A stretch of DNA of 64,000 nucleotides from assembly GCF_905475465.1 (NCBI RefSeq), contig NC_062250.1, positions 10,748,501 to 10,812,500 of the forward strand. Reading direction: 5' to 3'. Shown piece after piece: positions 38,760-48,622 of the stretch. The position numbers and the translations under genes were made by a program. The first letter of the stretch is position 1; the number at the start of each line of letters is the position of its first letter. The DNA comes from Pieris napi (taxonomy: Eukaryota; Arthropoda; Insecta; Lepidoptera; Pieridae). The notes under the pieces were generated by a model. The model saw only the letters and a program-made list of their open reading frames with translations, searched no databases and was not told the DNA's origin.

Positions 38760-39769
38760 CTTCTTCAGCTTCTTATTTCACAAATTGAACTAATCACATA
38801 ATGATATAGTGGGCGCTGTCGCCGGAGATATCACTTAATGCAGGCTTCTTTATTTACTTGCATTGCCTACATTTGTTCAATCGGAACGGCTGCCCAATCA
38901 ATTGGAACAACCAGTACATTTTTGTTTAATAAAATATAAAATTTTATACATCTACATCGGGTTTAGCTATATGTGAGCTTTTAAAATTAGGATTGAACTT
39001 TTAAGAATGCTTAATGCTATGCAGACAAAAGGAATAAGACAAAAAATTAACAGAAAATAGTCCATAGAAAAAAAATAATAATTGAAGTTAATAGTCATGG
39101 TGATTGATGTGATGGATTCAAAATACGATTGTCAATTGTTAAATATTTTCTGATTTGACACGAAATATGTATATTTGATCGCATTAAATACATATATTTC
39201 CACTTTCCATTTCCTAATGTTGATTACTTTGCGATACAATATTTCTTTAATTAATGTAAAAAATTATATCATATAGAAGCTATACACTGCTACACTTGGT
39301 AAAAAAATCCGACTGAAAGACTTGTATCCATGGTCATGGTATACAAGAAAAGTTGTCATTTGTCATTATTTTTCTGTCAATGATTTTTATCAATTGAATA
39401 CCAATTTAATAAAAAAAACATTTTATTAAATTTATATATTTATCAAGCAACAACCTTAAATTTTTACTGTCCATTTTCCAAAAGTGGATCTGCGAAGTGT
39501 AAACTTCAAACCTGTTTACATTGTTGTCATTCAATTAAGAAAACAATCAAAGAAAGATATCCAAATCGTCGGACCAAGAAAACAACTATTCGGGTATGTC
39601 CTAAATTAATGATTTATTAACTATAATACGTTTTCGTCAAAGATATTTTGTTTATCGCGCGTGTAACGTCAGCTCAAGTGTTGTGATATTTATTTGGTTG
39701 GTAAGTTAAGATCATATTACATTTGTTTAGTCGGCGTCTTATTTATCATCGCTGTACATGATTTCCAGG
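38760..39769. promoter_or_regulatory. Divergent promoter region between the membrane-protein gene and CDK2AP1
   Basis: The two genes are head to head with start codons 1.0 kb apart. A non-coding first exon of the plus-strand gene probably ends at a donor near 39594 (attcgg then gtatgtcc) and is spliced to the acceptor at 39767-39768. No TATA box can be assigned with confidence. Confidence 0.45.
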
Positions 39770-40120
39770 ATGGAAGCTATGGACATCCAAGCAGTTGAGT
39801 CTAAACTAAGCGATGTCACTGTAACAGCTATACCTATGAATGGAAAAAGCAGCCATAAGGATTTAAGTCACGGGGGTAGTAGCCACGCGACTATATCCAC
39901 TGTTCCTGCGTCGTCACCATCTTCAAATGGTAAAGATAAGGACAACGGTATGTCAAAGTATGCTCAATTATTGGCCGTGATTGAAGAAATGGGAAAAGAA
40001 GTAAGACCAAGCTACTCTGGTAGTCGTAGCTCGGCAGAACGGTTAAAAAGAGGTATTGTACATGCTAGAATTCTGGTCAGAGAATGCCTCATTGAGACAG
40101 AGCGATCAGCAAGACAGTAG
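39770..40120 (+). CDS. CDK2AP1: CDK2-associated protein 1 homologue (DOC-1, NuRD subunit)
   Basis: A single coding exon of 116 residues (MEAMDIQAVESK start) lies right after an acceptor (tttccag) at 39762-39768. The in-frame ATG 12 bp upstream lies in the intron and is not used. The disordered Ser/Gly-rich N-terminal half is followed by the conserved core SKYAQLLAVIEEMGKE-RPSYSGSRSSAERLKRGI and ends in HARILVRECLIETERSARQ. This core is the DOC-1 homology region of CDK2AP1 and CDK2AP2, a helix pair that dimerises and contacts the NuRD complex. Vertebrate CDK2AP1 is 115 residues, so the length matches. It acts in the nucleus in chromatin repression and cell-cycle control. Confidence 0.95.
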   Translation: MEAMDIQAVESKLSDVTVTAIPMNGKSSHKDLSHGGSSHATISTVPASSPSSNGKDKDNGMSKYAQLLAVIEEMGKEVRPSYSGSRSSAERLKRGIVHARILVRECLIETERSARQ

Positions 40121-40417
40121 TAATTATTTGACTTACCGCAGTCAATTTTACATACCTCAATTAGTTGGATAATGTCAGGTTTTTGGGTTTAAAAGTGTGG
40201 AACAATAATATTGTTTCAAGTATAGCAAAAACATTATGGGTTCAATATGATTTTAAGATAAATGTTAGCTTAAATTTAACTTAATGTTCAGGGTACTTAG
40301 AAATTAAAGTATAAGTTTATATGAATATTATGAGTAAACACATAAATGTGCATTGTTGGTGATCTAAAAAAAACGGCTTATGTTTAACTTACCACCAGGT
40401 ATAGTAACATATAACAG

Positions 40418-40780
40418 ACAAAAATAGTAAATGATTACCAAAATTAAACCCGCATTTTAATGTAAAATTACAACCTAAGTTTTAACATCTCGCTATCCTA
40501 TTTAAGCAAAATGACTCCAAATAAATCATTGTTAACCCAAAAGTAGTAAATGATCGCCAAAATTAAAACAGCATTTTAATGTAAAATTATAACCAAAGTT
40601 TTTACATCTTGCTATCCTATTTAAGCAAACTGGCTCCAAAAAACTCATTGTTAGCCCAAAAATAGTTAATGAAAACCAAATTATTAACCATATTTTAATT
40701 TAAAATGAAATGCAAAAAAATAAAATCTCGTTATCCGATTAAAGTAAATTACCCTCGGCAAAAAAAATATTTTGCCAAAC
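40418..40780. repeat. Subterminal tandem repeat, about 118-bp unit, three copies
   Basis: Copies start near 40425, 40543 and 40661. The first two are very similar (tagtaaatgat, gcattttaatgtaaaat, tatcctatttaagcaaa); the third is more diverged. The position inside the left end of the MULE suggests transposase-binding or structural subterminal repeats. Confidence 0.75.
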
Positions 40781-41054
40781 ACAGTAAAGTAAATTTACTC
40801 CTAACCTTTTTGTCTCCAAATTGATTAACCACTACAAAAAAAAATTATCTTGAGCGTTTCGTTTACAACCAAATGCTATACCTAAAATAAAAAATAAAAC
40901 TCTTACAATTTCAATAATCCCTTTTTTAATTATTGAAACAATCATTAAAAAGATAGTCCTCTTAAAACTAATAATAAACAGTTCAAAGATCTTAAAACTA
41001 AACTAATAATAAGCATTTAAAAAATCTTAAGAAGAATCAGTCTTCTGTATTAAT

Positions 41055-42926
41055 TCACTGCACAATTAATGCTTTCTTAGCTTTGGCTGGTCGTCCTCTT
41101 TTGCGCTTCATGCCAATCGGAATAGCTCTGGCCTCTGAAGGTGGCTGGACGTGCTTAAGCCGAATCGCCAATCCAACGAGATGCTTGCAAATGTAATCTT
41201 TGAGAAACTTTGGGCAATTGCATGTGCCGTGTAACCAATTTTCCTTTTCTCGGGGCATTATAACTTCCCACTCTCTAAAATGTTGCTCTTTGTATTCGTC
41301 AAAGGTCTCCCATGGCTTTTCATAATTTTTGCAATCTAAATCCGACCCAGCTGGAATTCTGTATGAGCAAACTAGCTCAGTACTATTCTTTAATGGCACC
41401 TGCTTCGACAGTTTTGCCCATTGGTAACTTTCTGTCCACATCTTTAAAGATACTGTCGGCAGTTGAGCGAACCGTCTCTCAGTATTATTAATCACGTATT
41501 CATTAGACCAGTCCTTGACTATATCAGAAGCAATTACTAAGAACCGCGCCAAAGGATGACGCTCACGAAGCGTGCCACCATCTTTTATTGTTTTATTGAA
41601 AGATTCCAGAGCATTGTTTGTAGCAGGAGTCCCCAGAGATGCGCCCAAATACCAGAAACGATTTAGTATTAGCCATTCATTTTCAAAGTATGTAACAAAA
41701 TCTTTTTCGGCTTTCCACTTGTCCAAAAATTTTTCGCTGGCTCGATCAAATATTTCCTGAGTTGAGGCACACTGTAAAGCATCAATATCTTGTAAGATCT
41801 CTTTTTGGGATTTCTTTTGCACACTTTGCTCTACTCTTGTTTGCATCTTCTTTTTCGCATGCGCCCAGCACATTCTTATGACTGTATCTGTTCCAAATGT
41901 GCACGCAAAGGCAGTTTGTATAGCCTTCGCTGCATCACAGACCAAAACTTTACAACTTAAAGTGTATGAAAATATTGAGAAAACTGCTTTTTTTAATGCG
42001 GAAAATAAAAATATGAAGTCTTCCGTTCGTTCAGCTGTTGTCACAGCTAATCCAAATGGGTGAAAATGTTTATCTCTGTCTGTAGTTCCAATCACAAGTA
42101 CTGGAAACCCTTGCCAAATGAGCTTATATGTGGCATCCGCGTGAAGAACAGAACATTGGCGTGATAGACCAATTAAATATTTCGTCGTTAACATGAACCG
42201 GAAGTTCTGATCTAAATCATCTTCAGAAATTTCATACGCCAAAACAAAAACTTCGTGACCGTCATCAGGTATTTCAGAGTTTTCTTTTAACCATAATTCA
42301 AGCTGTCCCAAGCTTATTACCGATGGCCCGTATTTTTTCTTACGTATGATTTTAAGATAATTGTTTAACTGTAACTTAGTCGGCAGAACTAGTCCATTAA
42401 TTTTACTTAAGTTCTTCATAATAGATTTAGGTTTCAAACGCAGTTCGAATAGTTTTTCTATTTCCTTTTTCGTTGCCTCATTTATTCCCCTAGTCGACTG
42501 ACAGTCAGAATTTTCATGGTCGTGACATGTTTCAGTACGAAATAATAATATATCATCACACGATGCGTCAAATAAAAGATAAATCGCGGCAGAACACTGA
42601 ATTTCAGCCCGAAGCTTCACTTTGTTACAACGATAGTAACGTTTTACTCCTTCTTCAGTCGTATGAATTTTTTGTATTGACCAGGTCTTCTCATTTTTGA
42701 TAAATTCCTCAGCGCTCCGCACAGTTATAAATTTTCTTTCAAAAACCCAAACTTTATTTTGCCTTCGACGTTTTTTCGTATGCTCTGTGATTTTATATTC
42801 GTCTTCATCTGATTCCGATGAAGTACTCAACAGCGGAGCACACGAACTCGGTCCCGCTAAGTTTTCATTCGCCATTGCAAAGAAGATAGATACCAAAACA
42901 CACCCAATAAAAGCAAGTGCTCGCAC
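41055..42926 (-). CDS. MULE transposase with FLYWCH-like and SWIM zinc domains
   Basis: The uninterrupted frame has 623 codons. The likely start is the second Met (M18, MANENLAGPSS), because the first 17 residues are only a chance hydrophobic run. Around 60-138 a FLYWCH-like zinc fold is suggested by C100, C111 and the CHDHE motif. The MULE catalytic core follows: D264 (HADATYK), D331 (VCDAAKA) with CWAH at 353-356, and E441 (NNALESFN), matching the DDE pattern of the family. A SWIM zinc finger (CNCPKFLK then CKH) and a basic RKRGRPAKAKK tail end the protein. It cuts and joins the element ends in the nucleus. The absence of any stop or frameshift suggests a recent or still mobile element. Confidence 0.9.
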   Translation of the reverse strand: MRALAFIGCVLVSIFFAMANENLAGPSSCAPLLSTSSESDEDEYKITEHTKKRRRQNKVWVFERKFITVRSAEEFIKNEKTWSIQKIHTTEEGVKRYYRCNKVKLRAEIQCSAAIYLLFDASCDDILLFRTETCHDHENSDCQSTRGINEATKKEIEKLFELRLKPKSIMKNLSKINGLVLPTKLQLNNYLKIIRKKKYGPSVISLGQLELWLKENSEIPDDGHEVFVLAYEISEDDLDQNFRFMLTTKYLIGLSRQCSVLHADATYKLIWQGFPVLVIGTTDRDKHFHPFGLAVTTAERTEDFIFLFSALKKAVFSIFSYTLSCKVLVCDAAKAIQTAFACTFGTDTVIRMCWAHAKKKMQTRVEQSVQKKSQKEILQDIDALQCASTQEIFDRASEKFLDKWKAEKDFVTYFENEWLILNRFWYLGASLGTPATNNALESFNKTIKDGGTLRERHPLARFLVIASDIVKDWSNEYVINNTERRFAQLPTVSLKMWTESYQWAKLSKQVPLKNSTELVCSYRIPAGSDLDCKNYEKPWETFDEYKEQHFREWEVIMPREKENWLHGTCNCPKFLKDYICKHLVGLAIRLKHVQPPSEARAIPIGMKRKRGRPAKAKKALIVQ

Positions 42927-43010
42927 GCGACTAAATTGGCGATCGTGTCCGGGCGTGCGCGGCGCTTGCGGTGTGGTGGGAGAGGATCGTAAGCCGCAGA
43001 CATAACTTAA

Positions 43011-44181
43011 GAGCTTATTACACTACGCGATATTCAGACAGTCTTAGTAAGACTGTCTTAAAATCTAACTAGTCAAGCTCGCTATTACACTGGACTGAAT
43101 ATCGCAAGCTAACTCATTTTACTCATTTGCAAAGCGTACGTAGTCGGTGACGGTTGTCTCGCGATGGGAAAACTTTCAAAGCACCAGAAAATCGCCATAG
43201 CTCTTGCCGCGTCTATTAATTTAAATACAAAAAAGGGTGCGTGTACTTATGTACACGCGTAAGAAGTTATACTTCTTTGGCATTATTAAAAATAGTTTTT
43301 TATTGCATACAAATAATTAATTACAATTAAGTAATCAAAGACTGGAAAAGGAGTCATTATAGTCAATAAAGTTCAGTTTACATTTGAAAAATTTAATAAA
43401 TAAATATTTATTATTATTTTCTTACATTAAGTCTAACATAAATTCTATTATTATTCGAATGTTGTTTTTAAATTATGTCCAATGCCGTAGCATCTTCCGT
43501 GGGCAACTTCATTCTATTAATTTTGTGTCACGGTGCGCGCGCATCGTAAAATTTCATTCTCATCAATTTTTCATAACGCGCCTAAAGAAGTATAACTTCA
43601 AAAATAAAAGAAAAATATGGGTGAAAGAGTATTTACTTTTGCGAGAAAAATTATCAAATATGCAAATACTGAGTGTTTTGGAACCATGTGACTTAAGAAA
43701 CTACCTTAGAGTAGGAGACATTCAAAAAGAAGATACGGTTCTTAGACAAAGTGTCAGTTTGACAAAACAAAGATTGGTAGTTACTTTAAGATTCCTGGCA
43801 ACGGGCAACTCCTATCAAGACCTAAGGTCATCAATAAATCAATTATTAATAAATCGATCAATAATTCAGCCATAAATATGGCATGTCTCGGTACAAATTG
43901 ATAATATTGAAAAGTACTTTTTTTTCTTGCGAACATGCCATGGTGCACGCGGCCATAGAAAACAAACATGTACGAATGTCTTTGCTCTGCGGCTGCCACG
44001 CGCTGACTGAACGGTTAAGCGTGCTAAGTCTTATTAAACTACGCGATATTCAGCAAGTAAGCAAGTAAGCACCGCCGAACCCATTCGGTCAGTCTAATTA
44101 GACAGGCTAACTTGCTAACTCTTATTACATTATGCTAAATCTTAGTAAGACTGTCTGAATATCGCGTAGTGTAATAAGCTC
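43011..44181 (+). mobile_element. Harbinger-derived element with 40-bp TIRs and TTAA duplication
   Basis: The inverted ends start gagcttattacactacgcga and match over about 40 bp, flanked by TTAA at 43007-43010 and 44182-44185. The interior keeps the first part of a transposase: ATG at 43164 (MGKLSKHQKIAIALAAS), then, beyond a MITE insertion, WVKEYLLLREKLSNM, DLRNYLRVGDIQKED and VVTLRFLATGNSYQDL up to about 43825. That layout is the N-terminal region of PIF/Harbinger transposases. The catalytic part is missing. A 4-bp TTAA duplication is unusual for Harbinger, which normally duplicates TWA. Confidence 0.75.
43232..43607. mobile_element. MITE family A copy inside the Harbinger transposase ORF
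   Basis: The ends are gtgcgtgtacttatgtacac plus gaagttatacttctttggc at the left, and gcgcctaaagaagtataact preceded by gcgcgcatcgta at the right. It separates codons for the MGKLSKHQK start from the rest of the Harbinger transposase fragment. Confidence 0.75.
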
Positions 44182-44615
44182 TTAAATATGGCATCATAAT
44201 GCTTCATTTGGTAATAAGCCTACATTTTATGTCAATCATAGTGGTTTATTTAGGCAGAAATAGCGCATTAATTTGCTCGCTAAGATTTGGTGATCATTTA
44301 CTACATTTGGTGTTCGAATACAATTTGAAGTGCAGTCGTGACTAAAATAGCTAGTACTATTGTAATTTTAGACGTTATTTATCTGGTGTTAAGTATATAT
44401 TTTTGGTAAAAGAACTAAGGGTATCAAAGCATTTTATGGTGATCATTATATTTAACCCCAAAAAAAACTGTGTGCTAAAAACAAATTCTCAGGCAAATTT
44501 ATTTTATGTCAACTCTTTAACAATTATAACTCCTTTTATAATTACAAAGTTGGTGATTATTACAGTGACACAATCGGGAGGAGTTGGCATCTAAATATGT
44601 CCACCAACAATGTGC

Positions 44616-46046
44616 TATATTCCATTTTTGTAAAGCTAAATTAAATTTATGGCATATTTTCAATGGACAGACAGACAAAATGTTTTAAAATGGAAATGAT
44701 ATGGTATACTTTAAAAATTCTAAAAATATTTACTTATTGTAAATTAGATAAGATTTGGCAGTTGAGAAAGATATTGGGCTTACATGGATGAGATTTCTAT
44801 GAATAATCACTGAAGTTGTTATCTCTTATTTGTAAAAAATCAATGACCTTATTTGCACCATTTTAACTAATGTACAAATTGTTCTCTTTTCACCTCAGTG
44901 AACAGAATTTTATAGAAAGAGATGAAATAATACTTTAATCAAAATAGTGTAATTAAAAATTTAGTTTTTATAAGTAAAGGGCTTATATCTGAATGCCATG
45001 AAAAGTTATAACCGTATGAGAGTATTTTATCAATGGTAAAAAAATCAATGGTGTAATTTTGTGAATCTGTTAGGTCAGTCACATATGTCATGTGTTATAT
45101 GTCCATAGGGCTGTGATTGAAACATTTATTGTGAAAATCTACCTCAGACAAAAATATAAATATGTTTTAGTGGTTGATATTAATTAAGAATTTAATATTC
45201 TCGAAAATTACAGTACAATGATATTTAGTGGCTGTTAGTATTGTTATGTATGTCATAACAAGTTTTCAAACCTCAGCTTAGAATTAGTTTGTAAGAATTG
45301 TGCTCATTCATTTGATAATTTTTATTTTAAAATAGAGCTAAGTTGTACATAATTTAGTTTGTATTCAGGTATCGAAAAGCATTTAGCTACAACTAACTTA
45401 CTTTTCTGTTGGATAAAATGTTGATACGTAAATCGATAGTATTTTTAAAATAATAATGATTTCCTGATGTCCATTATTCTTGGATTTTTTTAGAAGTGTT
45501 GATGATTTAAGATTTCTTTTAACACAGACATGCAAGTTCATGATTATTTAATGTAGCACTAGTCGTAAAATACCACAGATTATCTTTCACACAATAAAGG
45601 TCCAACTGCCGTTGAAGTATACTTGATAGATATAAGTAGTGATAAGAAGATATATGCAGTAATTATGTTTAAGTTACCATTAATTAAGTACTTACCTAAA
45701 AGTAATGATTTGTGTAGTCCACTTTGATATTTTTATATTGTATTTTTTCATATATTCTTTTAACTATGCCAATGTTACACATAAAACAGGACCCCATATT
45801 CAAATTGAGAATTTACAAAGAACTAAAGTTACAGCTTAATAGTTGTAGTCATGTAAAAACAGGTTATCCTATGACAATGAGTTTAATACTCTATTATAAA
45901 TTGATTAAATTAATAATAAAGAGTTTAATTGTTGTTAAATTTATCTGTTAAAAGATGCTGTCAATATGTTTGATTTTTACTTATTTGAATTAAGAACAAT
46001 TGTGTATTAAATACGGAACCATGCTTTTAAAGAATAAAAGTGGTTA
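44616..46046. other. AT-rich intergenic sequence
   Basis: No coding exon, RNA gene or element end was recognised. The short open frame at 45724-45951 has no family resemblance. Confidence 0.45.
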
Positions 46047-46049
46047 TAA

Positions 46050-47653
46050 TGGTAGGGGAGCCCAAGAGGGGATTTCGGGATTTACTAAAGCGCGGCAGAT
46101 TAATATATAGGGGGATACCTTGTACCCGGTTAAGTACCTCCACAAAATATGAGGCCCATATATAAGGCCGCGCGTGAAGGAGACAGGATCAGATTAGTAA
46201 AAAAAAATTGACCATCAGAAATTCCCGAGCGCGTCAGATTAAGGTAGGGTGAGTTAATTACATCCTAAAAAGTGTATATTCCACTAATCTGACAATTTGA
46301 GAGTGACGGAAAAAAAGGGGAGGGCAACAAAGTTGTAAAAAAAAAACGTCATCTCGACATTCTCGAGCGTAGCTAATTTTTTTTTTATTTTGAAGGAAAT
46401 AATTCAAGAATAATGAAAAATATATAATCTGACGATTTCCGCAAGCCGAAATAACAAAAATTCGTCGATAAAGTTAAATGCGTGCAGCTGCGTGATGCCT
46501 ACATTTCCTTAAACCGATCGGAATCTACTAAACGGCGTTCTAAATATTTCCCTCAAAATTACATTTCCTGTGAATTTGAACCGCTTCGGACCGACAGATT
46601 TTGAGAAATTTTGAAAAATCTTAAAAAAATAAGAAATATTTTTTTTAAAGTGGTTTCTTTATCGATCAACTTCAAAAACTAATCCGCCTTTGAGCTTGAA
46701 AAACCACGTCGATCGCCACCAAGCTGGTCAAAAGCGGTTGATTCGTTCGAGAGATATCGTACACGAAAGAAACCCGAAAAAGTGTTTTTTCGGGATTACT
46801 CCGAAATTTGTGGTTCGATCAATTAAAATTGCAAAATGACTTATGAGGATGATAAAACTGCGTCGAATGCCGCCAACCGCGTGAAAATTGCTTGATCCAT
46901 TCAAAAGTTATTGCGGTTTGAAAATTCCAAAAATAGTGTTCTATGAAACTTCTATCAGACTTTCGAGCTTGGAGAGCTCAAATGCATAGAAATGTTATTT
47001 CTTTGAACTCAGCGAGCTCAAAATATTAATTTTAAGCGCCCAGGAATGGAATTAGCGGGAAGTTGCAGGGATGGCCCTTTAGGTGAACCGTTTTTCTATT
47101 TTTTTTTTGTCAGATCAGGCGAATCCCTCTAGATAATCGTCAGATTATGAGACAATACGTTTAGAACATAAAGATGAACCACATATATCTTAATCTGACG
47201 CGCTTGAGTATTTCAAAATTGCGATTTTTTTTTGCAAATTAAGAAAATGGCTGTGGGTTTGAGTCCCATCGAAATCGTCAGATTAGTGAATGAGAGCTTT
47301 TTTTTGGTGCACTTAACACTCCCTTAGAAAATCTGACGCGCTCGATAATTTTTTTTTTTTTTTAATTTTCAACCCTTAAATACAACCACCCGCATCATGC
47401 AAACGATCAGATTAACATACGTACATTATTAAAAATACGTAGGGCATAGATGCTATCAATATCTGACGCGCTCGAGGATGTCCATGCAACAGTTTTTTTT
47501 TACATATTTAACTATCTATAGCCGCTTCCCCCACCGATGAAAAGGAATTTATCATATAACATTTTTTTCTTCTTTTTATCTAAGCTTTGCATCCCAATAG
47601 GTCTCTACGACGCTCGAGTAAATCCCCATTTAGCATCGTGGGCTCCCCTACCA
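46050..47653. mobile_element. 1.6-kb TIR element packed with ATCTGACGCGCTCGA-like motifs
   Basis: The inverted ends TGGTAGGGGAGCCCA are exact over 15 bp and flanked by TAA at 46047-46049 and 47654-47656. The interior has no coding frame but many copies, in both orientations, of variants of aatctgacgcgctcgag (for example near 46219, 47193, 47329 and 47460) and of cgtcagatta (near 46227, 47137 and 47276). The 3-bp TAA duplication fits Harbinger-type transposition; the element class is otherwise unknown to me. Confidence 0.75.
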
Positions 47654-48390
47654 TAACATGATCATTTAAATAAAAGATCTTGAAATAAATGGATCAACTC
47701 TTTTTACGCTCTGATGCTACTATTTAATTTTCTCAATTTGAATGTTGGAAATAATTTCATTGTAATTTAATAGTTCTCTATAAAATGTAATTAGTAAGAG
47801 ATGAACCATAAAATAGTACAAATATTAGCAATTTAATTAGGTCTGAAAAGACGATATAGATATATTGATATGTTTCAAATATAAGAATTAGTGTATACTG
47901 TATTTATTCATGTACGGACTTATTTTTATTATAAATAAATAAATTAATTATGTAGTTTTATTTCAGATCCTGTTCTTACAATATGTTATAGTTAATTGTA
48001 TTTTTAAGAAATTGTTCTTTGACTTTTCTCACATTTTGTAGTAGACTAGCGATTGTCTGTGGTTTCATCCTCATTAATTTGGTTGTATTCTACCTAATAT
48101 ATTAGTATTGTTATTTATTAAATGGTTTACTTTGTTTGCTATTCTATAGAGTATGCACATTCTGTATATTAAGTAATTGTACTCTGTTTCCTATCAAAAA
48201 AAAAACTTTATAATAGATTACAATTTATTTGGGCGCCAAAAAAAATTCTCTATGAACTTGCAATAGATTCTATTACTACAATAATTTTTACATCATCTAC
48301 CGAAGTTGTACCCTTACGGCTCATGCCTACCAGACTAGTAGAGATAAGAGAGAGACGTAGAGAGGGTCTAAGCCCGGTCGTCAGTCTTGT

Positions 48391-48480
48391 ATGGAACACC
48401 ATGACGCCGGCGCTGGCGGCGGCTCACCGCGCAACCGCGAGCCGTGTCTCGTGTGCATGAGCCCTTACATTACGTGTTAG
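48391..48480 (+). CDS. Candidate 29-codon small ORF in a GC-rich patch
   Basis: A GC-rich island (48360-48480) in AT-rich surroundings holds an initiator-like TCAGTC (48381) followed by ATG at 48391 and a TAG at 48478. The peptide is Gly/Pro/Arg-containing with a PCLVCMSPY stretch. It could instead be untranslated first exon or promoter of Dph7, whose first coding exon begins 143 bp downstream behind an acceptor, or part of an unrecognised repeat. Coding status is doubtful. Confidence 0.2.
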   Translation: MEHHDAGAGGGSPRNREPCLVCMSPYITC

Positions 48481-48622
48481 ACTCTTGTGTATGTCTGTTT
48501 CACTAATGCCTAATTCGATGGTAATAGACTTTATATGGTTGTCGACTGGAGTTGTAAGTTTGATTAAAGGGTCAAACCTCTGAAACAATAAATTAATCTA
48601 GGATAAAATATTTTAGGCCACA

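Larger units (their letters stand above)
40348..44615. mobile_element. MULE (Mutator-like) DNA transposon carrying nested insertions
   Basis: The transposase at 41055-42926 is flanked by related inverted ends: gtgcattgttggtg at 40348-40361 and caccaacaatgtgc at 44602-44615 (11 bp identical at the core). The left side holds about three direct copies of a 118-bp unit (from 40425: agtaaatgattaccaaaatt..., ctatcctatttaagcaaa). The same agtaaatgat-accaaa motif appears inverted at 44287-44310. I could not find a clear target duplication, so the borders are approximate. Confidence 0.6.

Noticed and set aside
42876..42926. Signal-peptide-like start of the MULE transposase
   Set aside because: The hydrophobic run before M18 is not expected for a nuclear transposase; MANENLAGPSS is the better start.
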